DNA from: Thioalkalivibrio paradoxus
GTDB lineage: Bacteria; Pseudomonadota; Gammaproteobacteria; Ectothiorhodospirales; Ectothiorhodospiraceae
NCBI GenBank assembly: GCA_011390565.1
Contig: JAABSC010000018.1
Span: 1 to 35,278 of the forward strand
Length of the DNA stretch: 35,278 nt
Direction: 5' to 3'
Shown: positions 26,373 through 35,054 of the stretch, one piece after another
How positions within the stretch are numbered: the stretch's first letter is position 1
Layout of the letters: the number at the start of each line of letters is the position of its first letter
Notes under the pieces: generated by a model
Told to the model about the DNA's origin: nothing
The model's database searches: none
What the model saw: only the letters and a program-made list of their open reading frames with translations
Program-made: the position numbers and the translations under genes

Positions 26373-27625
26373 CAGGCGTCCGGCGGCAGCATGCTCTCGC
26401 GCATCATCAGGTGATCGACCTGCTCGCGCCGATTCACGACGAAGAAGGCGTCGCCGTCGACCATCACCTCGGGCGGACGCGGGCGGCTGTTGTAGTTGCT
26501 CGCCATCACGTAGCCGTAGGCGCCGGCCGAGCGCACCGCCAGCAGGTCGCCGGGTTCCAGCGACAACGCGCGGTCGCGGCCCAGGAAATCGCCGGTTTCG
26601 CAGACCGGACCCACGACGTCGTATTGCCGCGGCGGCTCCGCGCGCGGACGTACGGGCACGATGTCCTGCCAGGCGCCGTACAGCGCGGGCCGGATCAGGT
26701 CGTTCATCGCGCCGTCGACGATCGCGAAATCCTTGTGCGGCGTGTGCTTCAGAAACGCGACCCGGGTCAGGAAGACGCCGGCGTTGGCGGCGATGGCCCG
26801 GCCGGGTTCCAGCATCACCTTCAGCGGCCGGTCGCCCAGCACCTCGCGCAGCGCGGCGGCGTAGGCGGCCGGCTCCGGCGGGTTCTCGTCGCGGTAGCGC
26901 ACGCCCAGCCCGCCGCCGACGTCGATATGCTCGAGCGGGATGCCCGCAGCCTCCAGCGTTTCCGCCAGCGCCAATACCCGGCGCAGCGCATCGGTGAAGG
27001 GGTCGAGCCGGGTCAGCTGGGAACCGATGTGGAACCCCACGCCGCGGATGGTCAGATTGGGCAGGGCCGCCGCCTCGCGGTACAACGCCGGCGCGGCGTC
27101 GATATCCACCCCGAACTTGTTCTCGCGCAGGCCGGTGGCGATATAGGGATGCGTGTCGGCATCGACGTCCGGGTTCACGCGCAGCGCGACGGGTGCACGC
27201 AGCTCCAGTTCGCCGGCGACGGCGTTGAGCTGCTCCAGTTCCGGCTGCGACTCGACATTGAAGCAGTGAATGCCGACCTGCAGCGCGCGGCGCATCTCGT
27301 CGCGCGTCTTGCCAACCCCCGAGAACACCACGTTCGCCGGATCGCCGCCGGCGCGCAGCACGCGTTCGAGTTCGCCGCCGGAGACGATATCGAAACCCGC
27401 GCCCAGGCGCGCCAGCACATTCAGTACCGCCAGGCTGGAATTCGCCTTCACCGCGAAACACACCTGGTGCGGCGTGCCTTCGAGCGCCGTGCGGAACGCA
27501 TGGTAGTGGCGCGTGAGCGTGGCCCGGGAATAAACGTACGCCGGCGTGCCCACCTGCTCGGCGAGTTCGCCGAGCGGCACCTCCTCGCAGTGCAGGACGC
27601 CGTCGCGCAGCTGGAAGTGATCCAT
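26372..27625 (-). CDS. lysA: Diaminopimelate decarboxylase
   Basis: 417 residues, the usual length. A PLP enzyme of fold type III making lysine from meso-diaminopimelate. The PLP lysine lies in CFAVKANSSLAVL, and GVGFHIGSQLTRLDPF, VGGGLGVRY, MLEPGRAI, PVCETGDFLGRDR and SAGAYGYVMASNYNSRPRP (in parts) are the substrate- and cofactor-binding blocks. Starts within the lptM stop as TGATG and is followed by the methyltransferase in the same way. Confidence 0.97.
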   Translation of the reverse strand: MDHFQLRDGVLHCEEVPLGELAEQVGTPAYVYSRATLTRHYHAFRTALEGTPHQVCFAVKANSSLAVLNVLARLGAGFDIVSGGELERVLRAGGDPANVVFSGVGKTRDEMRRALQVGIHCFNVESQPELEQLNAVAGELELRAPVALRVNPDVDADTHPYIATGLRENKFGVDIDAAPALYREAAALPNLTIRGVGFHIGSQLTRLDPFTDALRRVLALAETLEAAGIPLEHIDVGGGLGVRYRDENPPEPAAYAAALREVLGDRPLKVMLEPGRAIAANAGVFLTRVAFLKHTPHKDFAIVDGAMNDLIRPALYGAWQDIVPVRPRAEPPRQYDVVGPVCETGDFLGRDRALSLEPGDLLAVRSAGAYGYVMASNYNSRPRPPEVMVDGDAFFVVNRREQVDHLMMRESMLPPDA

Positions 27626-27906
27626 CAGCGGGGCTCCGCCTCCGGGACATCCGCGGCGGGCGCGGGCTCCGGCGACACCGCGTCGACGAACTCGCCATCC
27701 TCGGCCACGTCGACTCCGGGCCGACTCCGGCGCAACTGGTCGCGGACGTCGGGCGGCATGTCACCGATTCGGTCCGGGGGCACGCGCTCGAGCAGGTCGT
27801 CGCCGAGGTACAGGTCCCCCTTCTGGCCGCAACTGGCGAGCATCTGCGTGGTCCCGAGCAGGACCACGAGCGCGATCAGGGCAAGGTGAGCGTTACAGAG
27901 CTTCAT
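27625..27906 (-). CDS. lptM: LPS translocon maturation chaperone LptM (YifL family lipoprotein)
   Basis: 93 residues. A lipoprotein signal (MKLCNAHLALIALVVLLG) ends in the lipobox LASC with Cys26, followed at once by the family signature CGQKGDLYLG. E. coli LptM (67 residues) binds LptDE and helps its oxidative maturation. The long Pro/Glu/Asp-rich tail is poorly conserved. It is first in the lptM-lysA-dapF-xerC operon, a conserved place. The 289 bases upstream, shared with soxY in the other direction, contain no gene that I can support and no confident promoter. Confidence 0.92.
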   Translation of the reverse strand: MKLCNAHLALIALVVLLGTTQMLASCGQKGDLYLGDDLLERVPPDRIGDMPPDVRDQLRRSRPGVDVAEDGEFVDAVSPEPAPAADVPEAEPR

Positions 27907-28195
27907 TGCGGGCGTGCCTTTCGGTTGAAAACGCTAGTCTACTTTGCCCGCAGCCGGTACGCATTCCGCTCCACAATGGAAATCATGTTCTATACTCACC
28001 AATCCAACGCGGCCATCCAGCGAAGCCCGGGGCGATGCCTGCCCAGGAAATTCAGGTGGCGGCGTGGGGCGTCTCGGCCAAAAAACCGAAACCTTATGGG
28101 AATAGATCAGTCATAGTTTCCGTCCGTACTCCAGGCGCTCTTCAAGCTCGCGCCTTGGAAAATCCGGATTGACCCAAAGATGAGAGGAGATCTCC

Positions 28196-28666
28196 ATGAC
28201 AAGTAACAAGCGCCGTGTCTTTCTGAAAGGCACCCTGGCTGCCGGCACCGTCGGCGTAGCCGTCGGAGCAGGCCTGCTGGCCCCCAGCCAGCTGCTCGCC
28301 GCCTGGCCCGAACCTGCCTTCAAGGCCCGCGGCTTCGATGAATCGCTCAACGCGGCCCTCGGTACCACCGAGCTGCCCGATGGCGACATCTCCATCACCG
28401 CTCCGGAAATCGCGGAGAACGGCATGGTGGTTCCCGTGACCGTGGAAACCGGCATGGGTGATGTGACCGAAATGGCCCTGTTCGTCGAAAAGAACGGCGC
28501 CCCGCTGACCTCCAAGTACGTACTCGGCGCCGGCGCGGTCCCGATGTTCGCGACGCGCATCAAGATGGGCGAGTCGTCCGACGTGATCGCCGCCGTCAAG
28601 TCGGGTGGCACCTGGTACGGCGCCCGGCAGGAAGTGAAGGTCACCATCGGTGGCTGCGGCGGTTGA
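28196..28666 (+). CDS. soxY: Thiosulfate oxidation carrier protein SoxY
   Basis: 156 residues. A twin-arginine signal (NKRRVFLKGTLAAGTV, then a hydrophobic stretch and cleavage near LLAAW) sends it to the periplasm. The C-terminal swinging arm ends in GGCGG with Cys154, to which sulfur intermediates are covalently bound in the Sox cycle. The middle (ENGMVVPVTVET, VEKNGAPL) is the usual SoxY Ig-like domain. AGAGGAG precedes the start. soxZ follows 50 bases after the stop. No soxA, B, X or CD in the window. Confidence 0.97.
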   Translation: MTSNKRRVFLKGTLAAGTVGVAVGAGLLAPSQLLAAWPEPAFKARGFDESLNAALGTTELPDGDISITAPEIAENGMVVPVTVETGMGDVTEMALFVEKNGAPLTSKYVLGAGAVPMFATRIKMGESSDVIAAVKSGGTWYGARQEVKVTIGGCGG

Positions 28667-28716
28667 TCCGTCGATCCTGACGCACCGACTTTCCCAAATT
28701 CTGGAGGTATAGCTCA

Positions 28717-29022
28717 ATGTCCACGATTCGTGTTCGCGCCCAGGAAGCCGACGGCATGGTGACCGTCCGCGCCCTGATCACCCATCCGATGGAAACCGGC
28801 ACCCGCAAGGACAGCGCCGGTGAACTCATCGCCCCTCACCACATCCAGGTCGTGAACGCCGAAGTTGGCGACACGGAAGTGATGACGGCCTACTGGAACA
28901 CCACCATCTCCCGCAACCCGTTCTTCCAGTTCCAGTTCGCGGGTAACAAGGGCGACACCCTGAAGCTCTCCTGGAGCGACAACAAGGGTGAGAGCGACAG
29001 CACCGACGTCACCATCGGCTGA
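28717..29022 (+). CDS. soxZ: Thiosulfate oxidation carrier complex protein SoxZ
   Basis: 101 residues without a signal peptide, as expected, because SoxZ is exported bound to SoxY. IRVRAQEADGMVTVRALITHPMETGTRKD and HHIQVVNAEVGDTEVMTAYWNTTISRNPFFQFQF are family typical (key pieces ALITHPMETGTRKD, ISRNPFFQF). It forms the heterodimer that presents the SoxY arm to the Sox enzymes. TGGAGG precedes the start. A strong terminator follows. Confidence 0.97.
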   Translation: MSTIRVRAQEADGMVTVRALITHPMETGTRKDSAGELIAPHHIQVVNAEVGDTEVMTAYWNTTISRNPFFQFQFAGNKGDTLKLSWSDNKGESDSTDVTIG

Positions 29023-29043
29023 TTTCGATCTGGCGCACGCCGG

Positions 29044-29071
29044 AAAGCCGGGGCTTGCCCCCGGCTTTTTT
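29044..29071 (+). terminator. Rho-independent terminator of soxYZ
   Basis: A 10-bp stem, AAAGCCGGGG (29044-29053) with CCCCGGCTTT (29059-29068), a five-base loop and a run of T, 21 bases after the soxZ stop. Confidence 0.88.
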
Positions 29072-29126
29072 GTGCCCGCTTTCCGCCGGGTGTACAAGGA
29101 ACAGGGTGGGTACCCCAGGAGAAGCC

Positions 29127-29549
29127 ATGCGGCCCAGACCCGAGATCCCCCGTCCGCTGCCGGCGACACGCGAACCCGAACCACTGGACGCGGACGTCGA
29201 ACGGTGCGACCCATCCGGCCTGCGCCGCGCCCGCGAATTCGAGCCGGGAGCGCCGCTCTGGAGCCGACTGCCGTCCCGCGGTGCCGACGGCCGACGCCTG
29301 GCCGACTTCATGATGCTGATTCCCGGTCTCAAGCGACGCACCGAACTGGAGATCCGGGAACGCATGCTCGCGATCCAGCGGGTGCTCGAAGGCTACGGCG
29401 ACGTGATCGCGTTCGCGGAAGTAAACCTGCGCCTGAACACGTTATGGGTTTCCGTGCAGGCCCGGCCCGGCCTGTGCGTGGAAATTCCGCTGGCCATCCA
29501 GAACGCGGTGCCCGAAGCCCTGCTCATCGGGCAGCGACCGGATCGTTAA
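29127..29549 (+). CDS. Hypothetical protein (140 aa), function not recognised
   Basis: The first 60 residues are proline-, arginine- and acid-rich and look disordered. From about residue 70 (RLADFMMLIPGLKRRTEL) a compact domain follows: a helix (ELEIRERMLAIQRVLEGYGD), a strand (VIAFAEVNL), another strand (TLWVSVQAR) and a helix (CVEIPLAIQNAV), a beta-alpha-beta pattern that could be ferredoxin-like. No signal peptide or membrane segment. The ATG at 29127 follows AGGAGAAGCC. The same-strand frame stays open upstream into the soxZ terminator, but that start lacks a ribosome site. It lies between soxZ and hisB with a terminator on one side and palindromic repeats on the other, so it is probably its own unit. 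Confidence 0.75.
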   Translation: MRPRPEIPRPLPATREPEPLDADVERCDPSGLRRAREFEPGAPLWSRLPSRGADGRRLADFMMLIPGLKRRTELEIRERMLAIQRVLEGYGDVIAFAEVNLRLNTLWVSVQARPGLCVEIPLAIQNAVPEALLIGQRPDR

Positions 29550-29569
29550 CGTGAAAAGCGTGCGCAGCG

Positions 29570-29667
29570 CTCCCCTCGCCCGCTAGCGGGAGAGGGGCCG
29601 GGCGAGAAGGCTGGCCGGTGTTGTGCCCCCTCCCCAACCCTCCCCCGCAGGCGGGGGAGGGCTTTTT
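29570..29667. repeat. GC-rich palindromic repeat, second copy
   Basis: The first palindrome (CTCCCCTCGCCCGC... from 29570) and the second (arm CCCTCCCCCGC, 29638-29661) have the same sequence and order as at 4736-4824, about 40 bases apart here too. The segment just after it (GGGTGGCGCAAAGCCATGGCG) resembles the one after the first copy, so the element may be longer than its hairpins. Confidence 0.85.
29638..29667 (+). terminator. Repeat hairpin followed by T run, likely terminator
   Basis: The perfect 11-bp stem of the second palindrome is followed by CTTTTT, so it could end transcription of the upstream hypothetical gene. Other copies of the repeat lack as good a T run. Confidence 0.5.
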
Positions 29668-29717
29668 CATCGGCAGGGGTGGCGCAAAGCCATGGCGTTC
29701 AGTCGGCCATGCGAAAG

Positions 29718-29746
29718 TTCGGTACCTATGGAGTGCTTGCTAAAAT
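29718..29746 (+). promoter_or_regulatory. Putative promoter of the his-tat gene cluster
   Basis: An extended -10, TGC followed by TAAAAT (29741-29746), lies 17 bases after a weak -35, TTCGGT (29718-29723). Transcription would start near 29753, about 20 bases before hisB. No his attenuator leader peptide or histidine-codon run is seen. Confidence 0.4.
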
Positions 29747-29772
29747 GGGGTTTTCCTATAGCATCGGCAGAC

Positions 29773-30366
29773 ATGAACGCGCGCACCGCCGTCGCTGAAC
29801 GCGACACGCTGGAGACCCGGATCCGGGTCGAACTGAATCTCGATGGCACCGGCACCGGCCGTTTCGCCACCGGGCTGCCTTTTCTTGATCACATGCTGGA
29901 TCAGGTCGCGCGCCATGGCGTGATCGATCTCGACATCCAGGCCGAGGGCGACCTGCACATCGATGCCCACCACACCGTGGAGGACATCGGCATCACGCTG
30001 GGGCAGGCGCTGACCAGGGCTCTCGGGGACAAGAAGGGCATCCGCCGCTACGGCCACGCCTACGTGCCGCTGGACGAGGCGCTGTCGCGCGTGGTGATCG
30101 ATTTTTCCGGTCGCCCCGGGCTCGAGATGCACGCCGATTTCCGGCGCTCGCACATCGGTCAGTTCGACGTGGACCTGTTCCAGGAGTTCTTTCAGGGACT
30201 GGTCAACCACGCCCAGATGACGCTGCACATCGACAACATCCGCGGTCACAATGCGCACCACGTCGCCGAAACCATCTTCAAGGCTTTCGGCCGGGCGCTG
30301 CGCATGGCGGCCGAACCGGATCCGCGCATGGGCGGAGTCACGCCATCCACCAAGGGCGCCCTGTAA
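29773..30366 (+). CDS. hisB: Imidazoleglycerol-phosphate dehydratase
   Basis: 197 residues, the monofunctional form without the phosphatase domain of E. coli HisB. The metal-binding motifs [17 protein letters not shown] and [18 protein letters not shown] and the [13 protein letters not shown] block are intact. Catalyses the sixth step of histidine synthesis. The start at 29773 gives the standard N-terminus ([15 protein letters not shown]...); a longer frame upstream runs into the repeat. First of five his genes. Confidence 0.97.
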   Translation: MNARTAVAERDTLETRIRVELNLDGTGTGRFATGLPFLDHMLDQVARHGVIDLDIQAEGDLHIDAHHTVEDIGITLGQALTRALGDKKGIRRYGHAYVPLDEALSRVVIDFSGRPGLEMHADFRRSHIGQFDVDLFQEFFQGLVNHAQMTLHIDNIRGHNAHHVAETIFKAFGRALRMAAEPDPRMGGVTPSTKGAL

Positions 30367-30395
30367 GGCATCCGGAAGCTACCGAGGACCGGTTC

Positions 30396-31046
30396 ATGCA
30401 AACCGTCGCCGTAATCGACTACGGCATGGGCAACCTGCACTCCGTGGAGCGGGCCCTGCGCCACGAGGCGCCGGCCGACATGCGGGTGCTGCTCACGAGC
30501 GACCTCGCGCAGATCCGCGAGGCGGACAGGCTGGTCTTCCCGGGCCAGGGCGCGGCCGCGGACGCAATGAACGCCCTGCGGTCGATGGGGCTGGACGGGG
30601 AACTGGCGGAACTGTCGGCCAGCCGTCCGTTCCTGGGCGTGTGCCTGGGCCAGCAGATCCTGCTCGACTGGACCGAGGAGAACGGCGGCGTCGACCTGCT
30701 GGGCGTGGTACCCGGACGCGTCGAGCGCTTCCCGGCGCATGCGATCGACGCGCAGGGCCGGCGGCTGAAGATCCCGCACATGGGGTGGAATGTCGTGCGC
30801 CGAACCAGCGAACACCCGCTCTGGCACGGGTTGCCGGAAGAATCCTGGTTCTATTTCGTGCACAGCTACCGGGTGCTTCCCGCCCGGGCCGAGCACACCG
30901 TTGGCGAGACCGACTACGGCGAAAGCTTCTCCTCGGCGATCGCCAAGGGGTCGATGTTCGCGCTGCAATGCCACCCGGAGAAGAGTGCCGCCGATGGTCT
31001 GCGCCTGCTCAACAATTTCCTGCGCTGGAACGGCGACTGGCGATGA
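30396..31046 (+). CDS. hisH: Imidazole glycerol phosphate synthase glutaminase subunit HisH
   Basis: 216 residues of a class I glutamine amidotransferase. Cys83 in GVCLGQQ is the nucleophile, and His193 and Glu195 in QCHPEKS complete the triad. It supplies ammonia to HisF. The oxyanion strand is FPGQGAAADAM. Follows hisB by 29 bases and precedes hisA by 60. Confidence 0.97.
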   Translation: MQTVAVIDYGMGNLHSVERALRHEAPADMRVLLTSDLAQIREADRLVFPGQGAAADAMNALRSMGLDGELAELSASRPFLGVCLGQQILLDWTEENGGVDLLGVVPGRVERFPAHAIDAQGRRLKIPHMGWNVVRRTSEHPLWHGLPEESWFYFVHSYRVLPARAEHTVGETDYGESFSSAIAKGSMFALQCHPEKSAADGLRLLNNFLRWNGDWR

Positions 31047-31106
31047 ACGCGCGCCCGCCGTCACGAAACAGGTTCACCGTTCGGTTTTCCGCTATTGGAG
31101 TCGATG

Positions 31107-31841
31107 ATGCTGGTCATACCCGCGATTGATCTCAAGGAAGGCAAGTGCGTGCGCCTGCGCCAGGGCCGCATGGAAGATTCCACGGTGTTCGGCGATGACC
31201 CGGTGGCCATGGCCGGGCGCTGGGTCGATGCCGGCGCCGAGCGCCTGCACATCGTCGATCTCGACGGCGCCTTCGCCGGTGTCCCGAAGAACGCCGAGGT
31301 CATCCACGCCATTGCCGAGGCCTATCCGGACCTGCGCATTCAGGTCGGCGGCGGCATCCGCGACGCCGACACGGTGCAGGCCTACCTCGACGCCGGGGTC
31401 GAATTCGTGATCATCGGCACCAAGGCGGTCAGCGCGCCGCACTTCGTCAACGACCTGTGCCTGGAATTCCCGGGGCGCATCATCGTCGGGCTGGACGCCC
31501 GGGACGGCAAGCTTGCGGTGGACGGCTGGTCCAAGCTCTCGCACCACGACGTGGTCGACCTCGCAAAACACTTCGAGAACGACGGCGTGATGGCGATCGT
31601 GTACACCGACATCAGCCGCGACGGCATGATGCAGGGTGTCAACGTCGAAGCCACCGCGCGCCTGGCACAGGCCGTCCGGATCCCGGTCATCGCTTCCGGC
31701 GGCGTCAGTTCGCTGAACGACATCCAGCGCCTGCTCGCGCACGAGGAGGACGGAATCGACGGCGTGATCGTCGGCCGTGCGCTGTACGAGGAGTCCTTCA
31801 CCCTGCCGGACGCGATCGCGCTGGCGGGAGGCACGGGCTGA
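31107..31841 (+). CDS. hisA: Phosphoribosylformimino-5-aminoimidazole carboxamide ribotide isomerase
   Basis: 244 residues, a (beta-alpha)8 barrel isomerase of histidine synthesis. Asp8 in [14 protein letters not shown] and the acid in [12 protein letters not shown] are the catalytic pair; phosphate loops are VGGGIRD and IASGGVSS. The start at 31107 is chosen over an ATG one codon earlier because GGAG lies six bases before it. Confidence 0.97.
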   Translation: MLVIPAIDLKEGKCVRLRQGRMEDSTVFGDDPVAMAGRWVDAGAERLHIVDLDGAFAGVPKNAEVIHAIAEAYPDLRIQVGGGIRDADTVQAYLDAGVEFVIIGTKAVSAPHFVNDLCLEFPGRIIVGLDARDGKLAVDGWSKLSHHDVVDLAKHFENDGVMAIVYTDISRDGMMQGVNVEATARLAQAVRIPVIASGGVSSLNDIQRLLAHEEDGIDGVIVGRALYEESFTLPDAIALAGGTG

Positions 31842-31842
31842 G

Positions 31843-32627
<785 letters not shown>

Positions 32628-32631
<4 letters not shown>

Positions 32632-32966
32632 GCGAAGACATCCTGCAGCGTCTCGCCGAAGTGATCGAGGCCCGGCGCGGCGCCGACCCGGAGCAGTCCT
32701 ACGTCGCGTCGCTGCATCACCGCGGCCTCGACGTGATACTCAAGAAGCTGGGCGAGGAAGCCACGGAAGCGGTGATTGCCGCGAAGAACCCGGACCGCGA
32801 TGTCCTGGTCAAAGAGATGGCGGACCTCTGGTTTCACGCGCTCGTGGTATTGTCCGCGTGCGGACTCTCGCCGGACGACGTCCTGGACGAACTCGCGAGG
32901 CGTTTCGGGTTGTCGGGTGTGGCCGAGAAGGCGGCCCGCACCACGCCAGGCATTCGCTCGGACTAG
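32628..32966 (+). CDS. hisE: Phosphoribosyl-ATP diphosphatase
   Basis: 112 residues, an all-alpha MazG-like hydrolase acting on phosphoribosyl-[18 protein letters not shown] and [18 protein letters not shown] contain the metal-binding acids (EExxE...D). It is separate from HisI, which is fused to HisE in enterobacteria; hisI is not in the window, though it would be expected between hisF and hisE. Last of the his genes, 73 bases before tatA. Confidence 0.96.
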
Positions 32967-33039
32967 GATGTAAGGCGCAGGTTGATTCCGGGCCCGCGGG
33001 CCATCAGATTATCTTTTCCATTGCATTCGGAGGCATCCC

Positions 33040-33333
33040 ATGGGGATTGGCGGTATCAGCATCTGGCAGCTTCTCATCGTCCTGCTCATCGTCGTGCTCC
33101 TGTTCGGCACCAAGAAACTGCGCAACATGGGCGGTGACCTCGGGTCCGCGATCAAGAACTTCCGCCAGTCGGTGAAAAATCCCGACGGCGAGGGTGAAGG
33201 CGAGGAGGGCGCGGACAAGGACGGCACGCAGCGCCGCGAAGGCGAGGACGTTCCCAAGGTCGAGGACAAGAACGGCCGCGTGATCGACGCCGAAGCACGC
33301 AGCGAGACCGGTAACCACGGCAAGCCGTCCTGA
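33040..33333 (+). CDS. tatA: Sec-independent protein translocase subunit TatA
   Basis: 97 residues. A single N-terminal helix ([17 protein letters not shown]), the [14 protein letters not shown] hinge and an amphipathic helix ([10 protein letters not shown]), then a charged tail. TatA oligomers form the translocation route for folded proteins. GGAGG precedes the start. hisE-tatABC adjacency is known from other gammaproteobacteria. Confidence 0.97.
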   Translation: MGIGGISIWQLLIVLLIVVLLFGTKKLRNMGGDLGSAIKNFRQSVKNPDGEGEGEEGADKDGTQRREGEDVPKVEDKNGRVIDAEARSETGNHGKPS

Positions 33334-33374
33334 ACGACCGGACCCCGCGTTCGGTTCGAGACATCGGGTAGAGC

Positions 33375-33887
33375 ATGTTCGATATCGGCTTCTGGGAGGT
33401 GATCATCATCACCCTCGTCGCGCTGCTGGTCGTGGGACCGGAGCGGCTGCCCGGCCTTGCGCGCGAGATCGGTCGCTTCGTCGGCAAGACCCGCCGCTTC
33501 GTGAACAGCGTGCGCTCGGATATCGAGCAGGAGCTGCAAACGGAAGAGCTGCGCAAGATGCTCAAGGGTCAGGAAAAGGAGATTCAGGAGCTGAAGGGCA
33601 TGATGCGGGACACCGAGGAAACCCTCCGCGAGGACATCAAGGAGACCGAGGAAGCGCTGCGCGGGGTCGAGAACTCGCTGGAATTCACGGAAACCGAGTC
33701 CCCGGGCCAGTCCGGATCGAGTCGGGATGCCTCCGCGCCGGCGCGCATCGAACGCGTGCCGGTGGCGCACGGACTCAACGGCGACCTGCTGACCGACACG
33801 CCTGCGCCGCAATCCGCCGAAAACCCGCCTGAAACCCCGGACCGCACGCCTGAAGCGGACACCGACAGCCGCACGGGCAAGGAATGA
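33375..33887 (+). CDS. tatB: Sec-independent protein translocase subunit TatB
   Basis: 170 residues. N-terminal MFDIGFWEVIIITLVALLVVGPERLPGLAREIGR (in parts: DIGFWEVIII, VVGPERLPGLAR) is the TatB signature with its Glu-Arg-Leu-Pro; a long charged helix (QTEELRKMLKGQEKEIQELK) and a Pro/Thr-rich tail follow. It works with TatC to bind twin-arginine signals. Its stop overlaps tatC by ATGA. Confidence 0.96.
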   Translation: MFDIGFWEVIIITLVALLVVGPERLPGLAREIGRFVGKTRRFVNSVRSDIEQELQTEELRKMLKGQEKEIQELKGMMRDTEETLREDIKETEEALRGVENSLEFTETESPGQSGSSRDASAPARIERVPVAHGLNGDLLTDTPAPQSAENPPETPDRTPEADTDSRTGKE

Positions 33888-35032
33888 ACAAGAAGGACCG
33901 CGCCAGCACCGAGCCTTCCACGGAGGCGACGGAGACCCTGCTCAGCCACCTGATCGAACTGCGCGACCGGATCCTGCGCATGTTCCTGGCGATCCTGGTC
34001 GTGTTCCTGATGCTGTTCCCGTTCGCGAACGAGATCTACACCTTCCTGGCCACGCCATTGATGGTGCACCTCCCCGAGGGCACCAGCATGATTGCAATCG
34101 AGGTCGCGGCGCCGTTCCTGATCCCGTTCAAGCTGGTCCTGCTGCTCGCGGTCGTGCTGACGATCCCGTACACGCTTTACCAGCTCTGGGCGTTCATCGC
34201 TCCCGGCCTGTACAAGCACGAGAAGAAACTCGCGATGCCGCTGGTGGCGTCGTCCACCGCGCTGTTCTACCTCGGGATGGCGTTCGCGTACTTCGTGGTG
34301 TTCCCGCTGATCTTCGCGTTCTTCACAGCGACCGCGCCCGAGGGCGTCGCGGTGATGACCGACATCTCGCGCTATCTCGATTTCGTGATCATGCTGTTCA
34401 TCGCGTTCGGGATCGCGTTCGAAGTCCCGATCGCGACCATCCTGCTGGTGGCGATGGGCGCGACCACGCCCGACAAGCTGGCCAAGAAACGGCCCTATGT
34501 GATCGTCGGCACCTTCGTGATCGGCATGGTTTTGACGCCGCCGGACATCATCTCGCAGACCCTCCTCGCGCTGCCCATGTGGGTGCTGTTCGAGATCGGA
34601 CTGCTGCTGTCGCGGATCATGGAGAAGCGCAAGGCCGAGCGGCTGGCCGCCGAGAATGAAGGCTCCGATCCCGATGGCGGCACACCACCGGGCGGCCAGT
34701 CCGGCGGAAGCCGTCCTGGCGGCACGCCGAAGGGCGGTCCCGGGTCCGGCGGCGGAACCACGCCCCGCCCGCAGGCGGCGGCCGCCGCGGCATCGGCTCC
34801 TGCCGCGTCTGGAACGAAGGCCAAGAGCGATCCGAACGCGCCCGCGCCGGATACGACCGACGACTATCGGCCGATGACCCCGGAAGAGATGGACGCCGAA
34901 CTCGACCGCATGGAAAGGGACGAGGCCGAGCGCGCGAAGGCCGACGCCCCGGACGCGGACGAGAACACCCCGCCCCTCACCCCCGATCCCTCTCCCGCAA
35001 GCGGGAGAGGGGAGAAAGCTCCTCCCCCGTAA
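33884..35032 (+). CDS. tatC: Sec-independent protein translocase subunit TatC, with long repeat-derived tail
   Basis: 382 residues against about 250 in the family. Residues 20-245 form the six-helix core: SHLIELRDRIL, YQLWAFIAPGLYKHEKK, FEVPIATILL and PPDIISQTLLALPMW are the twin-arginine receptor motifs. From about 250 a disordered tail follows: a Gly/Pro/Ser-rich stretch, an alanine run and an acidic helix (MTPEEMDAELDRMERDEAERAK). The last 19 residues ([19 protein letters not shown]) are a translation of the GC-rich palindromic repeat, and the TAA stop is in the loop of its second hairpin. The tail should lie in the cytosol. Confidence 0.95.
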   Translation: MNKKDRASTEPSTEATETLLSHLIELRDRILRMFLAILVVFLMLFPFANEIYTFLATPLMVHLPEGTSMIAIEVAAPFLIPFKLVLLLAVVLTIPYTLYQLWAFIAPGLYKHEKKLAMPLVASSTALFYLGMAFAYFVVFPLIFAFFTATAPEGVAVMTDISRYLDFVIMLFIAFGIAFEVPIATILLVAMGATTPDKLAKKRPYVIVGTFVIGMVLTPPDIISQTLLALPMWVLFEIGLLLSRIMEKRKAERLAAENEGSDPDGGTPPGGQSGGSRPGGTPKGGPGSGGGTTPRPQAAAAAASAPAASGTKAKSDPNAPAPDTTDDYRPMTPEEMDAELDRMERDEAERAKADAPDADENTPPLTPDPSPASGRGEKAPPP

Positions 35033-35043
35033 TCGGGGGAGGG
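34973..35043. repeat. GC-rich palindromic repeat inside the end of tatC
   Basis: Two palindromes: arms CCCTCTCCCGC (34988-34998) with its complement to 35011, and CCTCCCCC with GGGGGAGG (35021-35042). Same family as at 4736 and 29570. The loop that reads CAAG or TTGC elsewhere reads TAAT in the second one and supplies the tatC stop. Confidence 0.85.
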
Positions 35044-35054
35044 ACCCGCTACCG

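Noticed and set aside
26373..27764. Upstream extension of the methyltransferase frame (683 residues)
   Set aside because: Out of frame over lysA; the methyltransferase fold is complete from 26372.
27991..27996. TATACT as -10 element for soxYZ
   Set aside because: No -35 at acceptable spacing, and about 200 bases from soxY.
27886..28172. Short open frames in the lptM-soxY gap
   Set aside because: No ribosome sites and no protein-like composition; treated as noncoding upstream region.
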